The notes under the pieces were generated by a model. That model worked only from the letters and a program-made list of their open reading frames with translations, had not been told where the DNA came from and did not search any database. From Pleomorphomonas oryzae DSM 16300 (GTDB lineage Bacteria > Pseudomonadota > Alphaproteobacteria > Rhizobiales > Pleomorphomonadaceae): a DNA stretch of 64,000 bases. Within the stretch, counting starts at the first letter, position 1. Each line of letters opens with the position of its first letter. Both the position numbers and the translations under genes were made by a program. Below are positions 23,824-32,721 of the stretch, piece by piece. The stretch lies in the NCBI RefSeq assembly GCF_000422965.1, contig NZ_AUHB01000013.1, positions 115,880 to 179,879 of the forward strand, written 5' to 3'.

Positions 23824-25352
23824 TCGGCTCCGATTTCGGCCACCACCTGGGCCATGCTCATGCCGGCGGCATCGTGGATCGACCTCAGTCGCCCCGACAC
23901 CATGATGCCGATACGGTCGGCGACGGTCATCACCTCCTCGAGGTCGGAGGAGACCACCAGGACGGCAGCGCCCCGGTCACGCTCGGCGCGCAGGATGGCG
24001 TAGATTTCCGCTTTGGCACCGACGTCGACGCCGACGGTCGGCTCGTCAAGGATGATCACCTTCGGCCCGAGCCGCAGCCATTTGCCGACCAGCACCTTCT
24101 GCTGGTTGCCGCCCGAGAGGTGGCGGACCAGCTTGCGGCCGTCGGGCGGCTTGACGCTGAGGTCGTCGATCGACCGGCGCGAAGCGGCCTCGATACCCTT
24201 GCGGTCGAGCAGGAACAGCCGCCGGAAGCGGTTGAGCGTGGTCATGACAAGATTCTCGGTCACCGTCATGCCGGACATGAGGCCGTCGCGATGGCGATCC
24301 TCGGGCACAAAGCCGACGCCGCCGGCCATGGCATCCCCCGGCGAACGGAAGTTGACCGGCTTACCGTCGACTTCCACCGTGCCAGCGTCGCACGGCTCCG
24401 AGCCGAAGATGGCGTGCATGAGTTCGGTACGCTTGGATCCGATAAGGCCGGTGATGCAGAGGATTTCACCGCCGTAAAGGTCGAAGCTGACGTCGCGGAA
24501 CATGCCGCGGCGGGTGAGCCCCTTGACTGACAGGCGAACCTCGCCATTGCCGCGTGGGTGGCGGGCCTCGTGGGCCGCCGCCGAGCTTTCGCGGGCGAGG
24601 CGATCACCGACCATCAGCTCGATCACTTTGGCACGCGTCATATCGGAGACATCGGCCTCGGCGATCACGCAGCCGTCGCGCATGATCGTCATGGTGTCGC
24701 AGACCGTGAAGATTTCGTCGAGCATGTGGCTGATGTAGACGATGCCGACGCCGCGGCTTTTCAGGAGGCGAATGGTGTCGTGCAGGCGCCGGACCTCGGA
24801 GGTGGCCAGCCAGCCGGTCGGCTCGTCCATCAGCAGCACCTTGGCGTTCAACGCCAGCGCCTTGACGATTTCGACCTCCTTCTGCTTCACGGTCGGCAGC
24901 TCGCCGACCACGGCATCGAGGTCGAGGTCGATGCCATAGCGCTCCAAGAGTTCTTCCGCCTCGCGCCGCTGCGCCTTGACGTCGACGAGGCCAAAACGAC
25001 GGGTCGGCTGGCGGCCGAGGAAGATGTTGTCGAGGACGCTCATCGCCGGCGCCATGTTCGAGTGCTGGTAGATGCACCCGATGCCGTGGCGGATCATCTC
25101 CTCCGGACGGCCGAGCGGCAGTTCGACGCCGTCGAGCTTCACGCTGCCCGAGGTTGGCATCACCGCGCCGGTGAGGATCTTGATCAACGTCGACTTGCCG
25201 GCGCCGTTCGAACCGATGAGGGCCCGGACCTCGCCGCGCATCACGCGGAAGTCGGCCTTATCGAGGGCAACAAGGTTGCCATAGATCTTGGTGAGGCCAC
25301 GCGCCTCGACGAGCGAGGATGAAGCGGCATTCGGGTTGGCTGCTGCGGGCAT
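23820..25352 (-). CDS. Ribose-type sugar ABC transporter ATP-binding protein (duplicated ATPase)
   Basis: A 510-residue cytoplasmic ATPase with two ABC domains, as in RbsA/MglA/XylG. The first Walker A is at 47-55 (GSNGAGKST), with Walker B LLMDEPTGWLA and a degenerate signature (LPTVKQKEVEIVKAL). The second half lacks a classical Walker A (LIGSKRTELMHAIFG), has signature LSGGNQQKVLVGKWL and Walker B VIILDEPTVGVDVGAK. One-sided degeneracy of this kind is normal in sugar importers. The ATG at 25352 has GGAGG seven bases upstream and nearly abuts the stop of the preceding permease. Confidence 0.92.
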   Translation of the reverse strand: MPAAANPNAASSSLVEARGLTKIYGNLVALDKADFRVMRGEVRALIGSNGAGKSTLIKILTGAVMPTSGSVKLDGVELPLGRPEEMIRHGIGCIYQHSNMAPAMSVLDNIFLGRQPTRRFGLVDVKAQRREAEELLERYGIDLDLDAVVGELPTVKQKEVEIVKALALNAKVLLMDEPTGWLATSEVRRLHDTIRLLKSRGVGIVYISHMLDEIFTVCDTMTIMRDGCVIAEADVSDMTRAKVIELMVGDRLARESSAAAHEARHPRGNGEVRLSVKGLTRRGMFRDVSFDLYGGEILCITGLIGSKRTELMHAIFGSEPCDAGTVEVDGKPVNFRSPGDAMAGGVGFVPEDRHRDGLMSGMTVTENLVMTTLNRFRRLFLLDRKGIEAASRRSIDDLSVKPPDGRKLVRHLSGGNQQKVLVGKWLRLGPKVIILDEPTVGVDVGAKAEIYAILRAERDRGAAVLVVSSDLEEVMTVADRIGIMVSGRLRSIHDAAGMSMAQVVAEIGAE

Positions 25353-25353
25353 C

Positions 25354-26376
25354 TCAGGCCTCCTCGGCGAGGTTGGCGGCAAGGCGCTTCTGCCGGCGGA
25401 TGGCGAGGAATCGGTCGTGGCCGACGGCGATCAGCAGGATGACGCCGGTGAGAATCTGCTGGACGAACTGGGAGATGCCGAGCAGCGTCAGGCCGATCAG
25501 CACCATGCCGAGCAGGAAGGTGCCGATCACCGGACCGGAGAGACCGCCTATGCCGCCCGACAGGCTGACGCCGCCGATCACCGCCGCGGCGATCGCGCTC
25601 ATCTCCATGCCGAGACCCAGCGATTCCGTCGTCGTCGACAAGCGGGCGATCATCAGAAGCGCGGCGAGGCCGGCACAGAAGCCGCAGATCGCATAGGCGA
25701 TGATGATGGTGCGCCCGACGTTGATGCCGGCGAGGCGCGCCGCCTCGGCGTTGCCGCCGACCGTGAAGATATCGCGACCGAAGCGGGTGCGGCTCAACAG
25801 GACACCGAACACCACGAGCGTCGCGATCATGATGAAGAAGGACAGGGGAAACCAGGGTAGCTCGATGAACGAGGACAGGCCGGTCGCCGAACCGATGTCG
25901 AAATAGGTGTCGAGCCCCATGATCCAGGGATCGCTAAGTGGCGTCGTCGCGAGCTCCGGCACCAGCTGGCGCCCGGAAATGGCGTAGACGAGGCCGCGAT
26001 AGGCGGCGAGCGTCGACAGCGTGGCGATGAATGGCTGGAGGCGCAGCTTGACGATCAGCACCCCGTTAAGCGCACCGCACAGCGTCGCCACGATCAGCGC
26101 CGCGGGTATGGCGAGATAGCCCGGCAGGTCGAACATCAGTGTCATGTCGAAGGCGACCATGCCGGCCAGCGCCAGCACGGCGCCGACGGACAGATCGATG
26201 CCGCGCAGGAGAATGGGAAAGGACTCACCGATGGCGAGGATGGCAATGAACGAGAATCCCGCCATCAGATCCTCGAAGTTGCTCGCCGTCGCAAAATTTG
26301 GTGCGAACGCGCAGAAGAATGCCAGCACTGCCAGGAAGAACAGGACTACGGCGATGAATGCGGATTGGACACGCAT
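25354..26376 (-). CDS. Ribose-type sugar ABC transporter permease (first)
   Basis: A 340-residue inner-membrane permease of the RbsC family. Multiple helices carry the family signature ILAIGESFPILLRGIDLSVGAVLALAG and GRDIFTVGGNAEAARLAGINV, then AAVIGGVSLSGGIGGLSGPVIG. It follows the binding-protein gene after a 208-base gap with a hairpin and precedes the ATPase gene by one base. It probably pairs with the second permease at 22879-23823. Confidence 0.9.
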   Translation of the reverse strand: MRVQSAFIAVVLFFLAVLAFFCAFAPNFATASNFEDLMAGFSFIAILAIGESFPILLRGIDLSVGAVLALAGMVAFDMTLMFDLPGYLAIPAALIVATLCGALNGVLIVKLRLQPFIATLSTLAAYRGLVYAISGRQLVPELATTPLSDPWIMGLDTYFDIGSATGLSSFIELPWFPLSFFIMIATLVVFGVLLSRTRFGRDIFTVGGNAEAARLAGINVGRTIIIAYAICGFCAGLAALLMIARLSTTTESLGLGMEMSAIAAAVIGGVSLSGGIGGLSGPVIGTFLLGMVLIGLTLLGISQFVQQILTGVILLIAVGHDRFLAIRRQKRLAANLAEEA

Positions 26377-26533
26377 TGCGGACCTATGGATCGGTTTCTA
26401 GCTTCAGCGTTGCTGACGGAATGGTGCGTTCGGCTTTGACAGGCAGCCGGCCGCCCCGTGGAGACACTCGGCCACGGCAAGGCTCGCGGCGAACGGCTGG
26501 CCGACAGCCGGCCGTCGCGCTCAATCTGGTCGG

Positions 26534-26559
26534 GTCCGGACAGCCTGAGCCGTCCGGAC
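26534..26559 (-). terminator. Stem-loop between binding-protein and permease genes
   Basis: Two self-complementary octamers GTCCGGAC, ten bases apart, can form one 8-bp stem in the transcript. No T run follows, so it more likely blocks exonucleases and keeps binding-protein mRNA abundant over permease mRNA than terminates outright. Confidence 0.5.
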
Positions 26560-26584
26560 TGCGTTTGACAATGCGGCTTCCCGC

Positions 26585-27619
26585 TTACCAGCGCTGCGAC
26601 GGCTGGATCTGCCCCACCGTCTCCTTGGTGGCGATCACATAGGGCATCAGAAGCTTGCCCTGCTGACCGAAGGCGGAGGCGTTGACGAGGCCAGAGGTCA
26701 GCACCGTGGCGGCGGCGGCGGCGAAGCGACCCTGCTGGAACACGTCAGTGTACTGTGTGCCGTTCAGCTCGCCCGCCTCGATCGATGCCAGCGCGTCCTT
26801 CTCGCCGTCGTTGCCGAAGATCACCATCTTGCCGAGAAGGCCCTTCTCCTTGGCGACGTCGACCGCGCCGAGAGCCATCGAGTCGTTGACGCCATAGACG
26901 CCGACGAGGTTCGGATTGGCAGCCAGGATGGTTGAAAACACGTCCTGGGCCTTCTTCCGCGACCAGTCGGCAACCTGATCGGCAACGACGCGGATATCGG
27001 AATAGTACTTCTTGAGGCCGTCGACGAAGCCGTTGGTGCGCTGGTCGCGGATGATGATGCCCGGAGGGGCGTTGAGGATGGCGACGTCGCCCTTGCCGCC
27101 CATCTTGTCGCCCATCACCTTGGCGATTTCCATGGCGCCGTAATAGTGGTTCATCTCCACGTGGGCGGCATGGGCCTCGGTAGCGTCGATGTTCAACGTG
27201 ATGACGATGATACCCTTGCGCTTGGCCTTCTTGATCGACGGGGAGAGCGCCACGCTGTCGCTCGGCTGCAGGAAGATCACCTTGGTGCCGTTGTTGATCA
27301 GCGTATCCATCAGGCTGACCTGCACCTCGACCTTGTTCTGGCCGTCGAGTTGCGTGTAGTCGATGTTCTGTTGGGTGCTCAGAACCTCCTCGATGCCCTT
27401 CGACCAGCCGGCCGAAACGGTGTGCGGCTGGATCTGCAGGAAGGCCATCTTCACCCGCTCCTCGGCGCGAGCGGCGGAGATGCCAATGGCACCGGCAATC
27501 GGGTCGATGCCCGCCATCAGACCGGTCGCGGCGCCCGTCAGGGCAGCCGAGCCGAGGGCCATGGACTTGAGGATGGAGCGGCGATCCGCCAGCATTCTGC
27601 TATCGTCTTTCTGGGTCAT
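26585..27619 (-). CDS. Sugar ABC transporter substrate-binding protein, Tat-exported
   Basis: A 344-residue periplasmic binding protein of the RbsB-like class. A twin-arginine signal (DRRSILKSMALGSAALTG, cleavage near ISAARAEE) precedes the domain. Landmarks are VKMAFLQIQPHTVSAGWSKGI, TKVIFLQPSDSVALSPSIKKAKRKGI, GDVAILNAPPGIIIRDQRTNGF and NPNLVGVYGVNDSMALGAVDVAKEKG, which match two-lobed monosaccharide binders. It follows the lactonase gene by 39 bases and leads the transporter genes. The ligand is unknown; a neighbouring lactonase hints at an aldose or its lactone. Confidence 0.9.
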   Translation of the reverse strand: MTQKDDSRMLADRRSILKSMALGSAALTGAATGLMAGIDPIAGAIGISAARAEERVKMAFLQIQPHTVSAGWSKGIEEVLSTQQNIDYTQLDGQNKVEVQVSLMDTLINNGTKVIFLQPSDSVALSPSIKKAKRKGIIVITLNIDATEAHAAHVEMNHYYGAMEIAKVMGDKMGGKGDVAILNAPPGIIIRDQRTNGFVDGLKKYYSDIRVVADQVADWSRKKAQDVFSTILAANPNLVGVYGVNDSMALGAVDVAKEKGLLGKMVIFGNDGEKDALASIEAGELNGTQYTDVFQQGRFAAAAATVLTSGLVNASAFGQQGKLLMPYVIATKETVGQIQPSQRW

Positions 27620-27658
27620 GTCTCTCTCCCTAATTTTTCGTTTCTCGCCTTGAGGACC

Positions 27659-28576
27659 TCACCGCGCGGGTCGCACGGCGCCGCGCACCGCCGTGTAGAC
27701 GGCGTAGACGGATGTCGACGCCGTGATGAACAATCGGTTGTTCTTGGGGCCACCGAAGCAAAGGTTGGCCACGGTCTCCGGCACATGAATGATGCCGAGC
27801 GGACATCCGTCCGGCGCGAAAATCTCGACGCCGCGTGCCGTGGAAACCCAGAGATTACCGTATTCGTCGAGCCGTAAGCCGTCCGGTACACCTTCCTCGA
27901 GGGTGATCAGTACCTTGCCCTCGCCGACCCGCCAGTCGTCTCCGAGCGGAAACGCCATGATGTGGCGGAAGCCCGCCGCGTCATGGGAGGCGGAACTGTC
28001 GGCGACATAGAGCGTCCGCTCGTCGAGCGACAGGGCGAGCCCATTCGGCTTAAGCATCGAGCGGATCTTCGCCTCGACCTTTTGGGTCACCGGATCGACG
28101 CGATAGACGAAGCAGCCTGCCTGTTCGGATGGCGAGCGCTTGCCCTCGTAGTCGGTCATGATGCCGTAGGTCGGGTCGGTGAACCAGACGCCACCATCGG
28201 ACGCCACGATCACGTCGTTCGGCGAATTGAGCCGCCGCCCCTCGAAGGCGTCGGCCACCACCGTACGCCGGCCGTCCAATTCGAAGCGGACGACCGAGCG
28301 CGTCAGATGCTCGCAGGCCAGAAGACGGCCGGCGGGATCGATCGTGTGACCATTGCAGTTGTTGGCCGCATGGTCGAGGACGCGGACGCCCAGATCGGCA
28401 ATCCACTGGTACATCCTGCCCCGCGGAATGTCCGACCAGATGAGGAAGTCGCCCGTTGGAAAATAGGCCGGACCCTCGGTCCAGAGGTGTCCCGTGCTCA
28501 GTGTCTCGAGAGGGCTGCTTGGCAGCACGAGCTGCCAAAGACGCTCGTCGAGCGCGGTTATGCGTTGCTGGCTCAT
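27659..28576 (-). CDS. SMP-30/gluconolactonase-type sugar lactone hydrolase
   Basis: A 305-residue six-bladed propeller enzyme that opens sugar-acid lactones with a bound divalent metal. Motifs fit the family: WTEGPAYFPTGDFLIWSDIPRGRMYQW (Glu metal ligand), HTIDPAGRLLACEH, RRLNSPNDVIVASDGGVWFTDPTYGI (Asn ligand), MLKPNGLALSLDERTLYVADS (Asp ligand) and VPDGLRLDEYGNLWVSTARGVEIF. The ATG at 28576 is chosen because upstream frame extensions lack a ribosome site. It is first of the five-gene sugar import operon on the minus strand, so import is probably followed by oxidation to a lactone, though no dehydrogenase is present here. Confidence 0.88.
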   Translation of the reverse strand: MSQQRITALDERLWQLVLPSSPLETLSTGHLWTEGPAYFPTGDFLIWSDIPRGRMYQWIADLGVRVLDHAANNCNGHTIDPAGRLLACEHLTRSVVRFELDGRRTVVADAFEGRRLNSPNDVIVASDGGVWFTDPTYGIMTDYEGKRSPSEQAGCFVYRVDPVTQKVEAKIRSMLKPNGLALSLDERTLYVADSSASHDAAGFRHIMAFPLGDDWRVGEGKVLITLEEGVPDGLRLDEYGNLWVSTARGVEIFAPDGCPLGIIHVPETVANLCFGGPKNNRLFITASTSVYAVYTAVRGAVRPAR

Positions 28577-28755
28577 TGGCACGTAATGCCCTTGTCTTTG
28601 CGATTTCCTCAGTGTCATTGAAACAGAGATGCATGGGCCGAGACAGCGCAGGTCCCACCTCGTTTTTGCGGGAACCCGCAAAACTTGACGCGCTTTTGCG
28701 CTGGCGTCATCGCATGTCTGCGCCGACAATCGACGCGTTCTGACAAGAGGCTTCC

Positions 28756-30006
28756 ATGCTCAGTCGTGCCCCGTTCGATCTGCAACGCATCATGGCGGTT
28801 CTGAGGTCGATCACCGGCCAGCTCGACCTCAAGTGCGTCGTCCAGGCCGTGTCGACGGCGGTGAGCGACATCCTGCCGCACGACCACATCGACGTCGCCC
28901 TGATGAATGCCGGCCGCACCATCGTCTCCACCTACGAGGCCGGGCTGCACACGGAATGGGACATCGAATCGCGCGGCACGCGGTCCGTTGCCGTCAGCCC
29001 CATCCGAACCCTTTTCATGGGCGAGGTCGACCACATCATCACCGCTGACGCCCAGGCCGACCCTCGCTTCCACTTCGAAGGCGCCTGGTCCAAGCCGATC
29101 TTCGACGCCGGCCTCAGGGGCCGCCTGCACGTGCCGGTACTGGTGGAAGGGCGGATCATCGGCGCGCTGTCCTTTTCGACGCAGGTGCCCGACACCTACA
29201 GCGAGGCCGATCTCGACAATGCGCGGATTGTCGCCGACATCCTCGCCGCCTACATGTTCGCCCTGCAGCAGAGCGATCTGGCGGCTCGCCGGGAAATCAA
29301 GCGGGTGGAAGCCGAAGCACGCGCCGAGGGGCTTCGCATCGGTGCCCGCCACCTCACCGAGGAATTGGAAAACGCCCGGCAGGCCATCGGCATGGACCTG
29401 CACGACCAGACGCTCGCCGACCTCTCTCGCATCTCACGCAACCTGAAGCGCCTCGAAGGCAAGGCCAACCTCAGGGGCAGCGAACTGCAGCCGATCCAGG
29501 ACGACATCTCGCACTGCCTCACCGAACTCCGGGTGATCATCGACAACGCCCGTCCGTCGGTGCTGCAGTTCTTCGGCTTTTCCGAAGCCATCGAGGCGGT
29601 ACTCGACCGCTATGCCCGCGCGTCGGCCAAGCCGCTGGTCTGCCGGCTGAAAGACGAAGGCTGCGCGGCCATCGACGCCCTGCCCCCCAACACGCAGGTG
29701 GCGCTCTATCGCATCGTTCAGGAAGCCATCAACAACGCCGGCCGTCACTCTGGCGCCTCGACCATCGGGGTTCAGGTGTTCTCCGACGAGACGGGTATCC
29801 GCATCACCATCGTCGACGACGGCTGTGGCCTGCCCCCCACGCCAGGCAAACGCACGGGCGGCCTTGCCAACATGCGCACCCGCGCCTCGCTGATCGAGGC
29901 GGACCTGACGGTCACTTCCGGTGCCGACGGCATCGGAACCCAACTGAGCATCACCATTCCGCTAGCCCGTCTACCTGAGCCGGCGCGAGTCCGGGAGGCA
30001 GAATGA
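28756..30006 (+). CDS. GAF-domain histidine kinase (HisKA_3 type)
   Basis: A 416-residue soluble kinase without membrane helices. An N-terminal GAF domain (~20-170; CVVQAVSTAVSDILPHDHIDVAL, GRLHVPVLVEGRIIGALSF) would bind a small ligand or chromophore. A coiled linker (~172-205) leads to a NarL-type dimerisation box with His216 (IGMDLHDQTLADLSRISRNL), then a HATPase domain (YRIVQEAINNAGRHSGAS, TIVDDGCGLPP, GGLANMRTRASLIEADL). It overlaps the regulator gene by four bases (ATGA). It is divergent from the sugar operon upstream and convergent with the TRAP operon downstream. The signal is unknown. Confidence 0.9.
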   Translation: MLSRAPFDLQRIMAVLRSITGQLDLKCVVQAVSTAVSDILPHDHIDVALMNAGRTIVSTYEAGLHTEWDIESRGTRSVAVSPIRTLFMGEVDHIITADAQADPRFHFEGAWSKPIFDAGLRGRLHVPVLVEGRIIGALSFSTQVPDTYSEADLDNARIVADILAAYMFALQQSDLAARREIKRVEAEARAEGLRIGARHLTEELENARQAIGMDLHDQTLADLSRISRNLKRLEGKANLRGSELQPIQDDISHCLTELRVIIDNARPSVLQFFGFSEAIEAVLDRYARASAKPLVCRLKDEGCAAIDALPPNTQVALYRIVQEAINNAGRHSGASTIGVQVFSDETGIRITIVDDGCGLPPTPGKRTGGLANMRTRASLIEADLTVTSGADGIGTQLSITIPLARLPEPARVREAE

Positions 30007-30737
30007 GCACCTACCTGATCGCCGAGGACGATGTGCTGCATCGCGGCTTTCTGCGCGAGGTCATCGCGCTTGGCGAGATCGACTGCGAGCAGGTCATCGA
30101 GGCGGAGAACGGTGAGGATGCCATCCGCCTTTCCCGCGAGCACGAGATCAAGGGCGTCATCCTCGACCTGCAAATGCCCAGAAAGACCGGTGTTCAGGCT
30201 GCCAAGGCGATCTGGGCCGACAACCCGGCGATGCCGATCATCTTCTGGTCCAACTATGCCGATGAGGCCTACGTACGCGGCGTTGCCCGCATCGTGCCGC
30301 CCGGCGCCACCTACGGCTACCTTCTGAAGACAGCATCCAAGGACCGGCTACGGCGGGCGATCCAGTGCGTGTTCGTCGAGGGACAGAACATCATCGACCG
30401 GGAAGTGCGCGGCCTTCAGAAGCGCGGGCAGAAGGACTCCGAAGAGCTGACGGAAGTCGAATACGAAATCCTGCTCGACATCGCCATCGGCCTGACCGAC
30501 CAGGCGATCGCCGCCCGCCGCAACATGTCGATGCGCTCCGTCCAGGGGCGGCTACAGCAGCTCTATGCCAAGCTCGGCCTCACCTCCCTGCCGCTGATGC
30601 CGGATGGGCGCGCCGTCTTCAACAGTCGCTCGCGTGCCGTGGCGCTCGCCCTGTCGAGCCGCATCATCAACTCCAAGACCATCGAGATCGCCGAGTCCGA
30701 ATACCAGCAGAACCCCGATCGCGGCTTCAGGGGGTGA
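30003..30737 (+). CDS. Response regulator with atypical helix-turn-helix output
   Basis: A 244-residue partner of the GAF kinase. The receiver domain (1-130) has YLIAEDD, Asp55 in GVILDLQMPRKTG and YLLKTASKDRLRRAI. The output region (~145-200; LTEVEYEILLDIAIGLTDQAIAARRNMSMRSVQGRLQQLYAKLGL) follows the LuxR/NarL layout, but with VQGRLQQLY where relatives have V-x-x-H-x-x-x-I-x-x-K. A ~45-residue C-terminal extension follows (SLPLMPDGRAVFNSRSRAVALAL). The divergent recognition helix and tail suggest a distinct subgroup. Its ATG overlaps the kinase stop. Targets are not evident. Confidence 0.85.
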   Translation: MSTYLIAEDDVLHRGFLREVIALGEIDCEQVIEAENGEDAIRLSREHEIKGVILDLQMPRKTGVQAAKAIWADNPAMPIIFWSNYADEAYVRGVARIVPPGATYGYLLKTASKDRLRRAIQCVFVEGQNIIDREVRGLQKRGQKDSEELTEVEYEILLDIAIGLTDQAIAARRNMSMRSVQGRLQQLYAKLGLTSLPLMPDGRAVFNSRSRAVALALSSRIINSKTIEIAESEYQQNPDRGFRG

Positions 30738-30792
30738 TGCGGCGCGGGCTGACGGCTGTCGCCACTCAGTTGAGAGCCCGCATGCCCTGTCG

Positions 30793-32082
30793 CTACATCA
30801 GGAGGTTCGGCAGGAACAAGGAGATCTGCGGGAACAGGATCAGGATCGCTACCAGGACCAGGATGGTAGCGATATGCGGCAGCGCCTCGACCAGATACTC
30901 GTCGATCGAGCAATCGAGGAGGCCGCAGACCGTGAACATGGCGACGCCGACCGGTGGCGTCATGCCGCCGAAGGTGACCATGGTCATCATGACGATGCCG
31001 AAATGCACCGGATCGACGCCGAGCTGCAGCACGATCGGCAGGAAGATCGGCGTGAGCAGCAGCACCAGTACAGTCGCCTCGATGAAGCAGCCGGCGATCA
31101 AGAGGAACAGCACGATGAGGAACAGGATGGCGACCGGATTGTGGGTGAGGCCGAGCATGCCCGAGGCGATCGCCTGCGGCGCCTGATCGAAGATGATGGC
31201 ATAGCCCACCATGCCCGAGAACATGATGATCAGCACGATCAGGCCGTTGTCGGTCACGCCATGCAGCAGCGCCTCCATGGCGCCCTGCCAGGTGAGTTCG
31301 CGATGGAACAGCACGCCGACCACCACCGCGTAGACCACGGCGAAGGCACCGACTTCCGATGGCGTGAACACGCCGCTGCGGATGGAGACCAAGAGCGCCA
31401 CCGGGAAGAACAGTGCCCATTTGGCGTCCCACACCGCGCTGCCGACGGCTTTCCAGCTCGGCTTGGTGGCGGTGGCCGAGCGATAGCCGCGCCGGCGCGA
31501 CACCACCCAGACGGTGAACATCAGCCCGGCCATCATCATCAGGCCGGGGATGACGCCGGCCAGGAACAGGCGGCCGATCGAGACGTTGCCGACGAAGCCG
31601 TAGAGGATCAGCCCGAGGCTCGGCGGGATGGTGGCGGTGATCAGCGAACCCACGGCGATGGTGGCGGCGGTGAAGCCCTTGGAATAGCCGTTGCGCACCA
31701 GATCGGGGCCGAGGATGCGCGCCTCCATGGCGGCATCGGCCACCGCCGAGCCGGAGACGCCGCCCATCAGCGTCGACAGTACGATGCAGACCTGTGCCAT
31801 GCCGCCCGACATCCACGACACCAGCACCTCCGAACATCGGATGAGGCGCGTGGTGATGCCGGTCTTGTTCATCATGTGGCCGGCCAGCACGAAGAAGGGC
31901 ACGGCGAGCAGCGGAAAGCTCTGCGAGGCCGAGGCCACCTGCTGCACGCCGATCGACGCCGGCATCACCTGCGATATGACGAAGAAGGAAAAGCCGGAGA
32001 TGCCGATGGCGAAGGCCACCGGCGCGCCGACGATCAGAAGACCAAAGAACAGGCCGACCAGAAGCAGCATTTCGCCGGTCAT
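30793..32082 (-). CDS. dctM: TRAP transporter large permease (DctM)
   Basis: A 429-residue inner-membrane subunit with about 12 helices that drives solute uptake with an ion gradient. Characteristic stretches are VPFFVLAGHMMNKTGITTRLI, GGVSGSAVADAAMEARILGPDL, AATIAVGSLITATIPPSLGLILYG and FGGMTPPVGVAMFTVCGLL. Its ATG overlaps the dctQ stop by four bases. With dctP and dctQ it forms a complete TRAP importer divergent from uxaC-uxuB-uxuA, which suggests glucuronate or galacturonate as the cargo. Confidence 0.92.
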   Translation of the reverse strand: MTGEMLLLVGLFFGLLIVGAPVAFAIGISGFSFFVISQVMPASIGVQQVASASQSFPLLAVPFFVLAGHMMNKTGITTRLIRCSEVLVSWMSGGMAQVCIVLSTLMGGVSGSAVADAAMEARILGPDLVRNGYSKGFTAATIAVGSLITATIPPSLGLILYGFVGNVSIGRLFLAGVIPGLMMMAGLMFTVWVVSRRRGYRSATATKPSWKAVGSAVWDAKWALFFPVALLVSIRSGVFTPSEVGAFAVVYAVVVGVLFHRELTWQGAMEALLHGVTDNGLIVLIIMFSGMVGYAIIFDQAPQAIASGMLGLTHNPVAILFLIVLFLLIAGCFIEATVLVLLLTPIFLPIVLQLGVDPVHFGIVMMTMVTFGGMTPPVGVAMFTVCGLLDCSIDEYLVEALPHIATILVLVAILILFPQISLFLPNLLM

Positions 32083-32609
32083 AGTTCGCTCTCCCCGATG
32101 GCGGCGAGCGCCTCTTCCTTGCTGCGGATCGGTGTGAAGACGAGAACGGGATTGCCCATCGCCGTGCGCACGGCTTCGAGGATCTGCCCCGCCAGGGTGA
32201 TGGCGAGCAGCAGGCAGCCGATGGGAACGGCGGCGGTGACATAGGCGTAGCTGATGCCGCTGTCGCCGAACTGCCGCTCGAGGTTAAGCATCACCAGCTT
32301 GTAGCCGAGATAGCTGAGCGACAGCAGGAAGACGAGGATCAGCAAGCCGGTGGCGATGTCGAGAAACACTCGATAACGCAGCGGGATCCAGCGCACGAAC
32401 AAGTCGACGGCAATCAGGCCGCGCTTGCGCATCGCCATGTCGGCGCCGATGAACGACGCCCAGACGAACAGCAGCTGCGCCACGTCCATCGACCATACGA
32501 GTGGATATCCGAACCAGCGCATGACGCCGGCCATGAAGACGAGGCCGACCATGGCCGCGAGCAGAACTCGGGCCACGACGGACTCCACGCTGATGATCAA
32601 GGATGACAT
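32079..32609 (-). CDS. dctQ: TRAP transporter small permease (DctQ)
   Basis: A 176-residue membrane protein with four helices, the standard DctQ size and layout. Visible landmarks are LLAAMVGLVFMAGVMRWFGYPLVW, LLFVWASFIGADMAMRKRGLIAVDLF and SYAYVTAAVPIGCLLLAITLAGQI. It sits between dctP (112 bases upstream) and dctM (overlapping). The C-terminal ~20 residues after the last helix are short and cytoplasmic. Confidence 0.9.
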   Translation of the reverse strand: MSSLIISVESVVARVLLAAMVGLVFMAGVMRWFGYPLVWSMDVAQLLFVWASFIGADMAMRKRGLIAVDLFVRWIPLRYRVFLDIATGLLILVFLLSLSYLGYKLVMLNLERQFGDSGISYAYVTAAVPIGCLLLAITLAGQILEAVRTAMGNPVLVFTPIRSKEEALAAIGESEL

Positions 32610-32721
32610 AGCGCAGGCTCCAGAGTTTCAGAGCGTCGGACCGACCGGCTTCGGACAATCCGATGCGACACAAGGAATTGGATCGCCGCGGGTCCGCCAG
32701 GACCCACGGTGATGCAGACCG

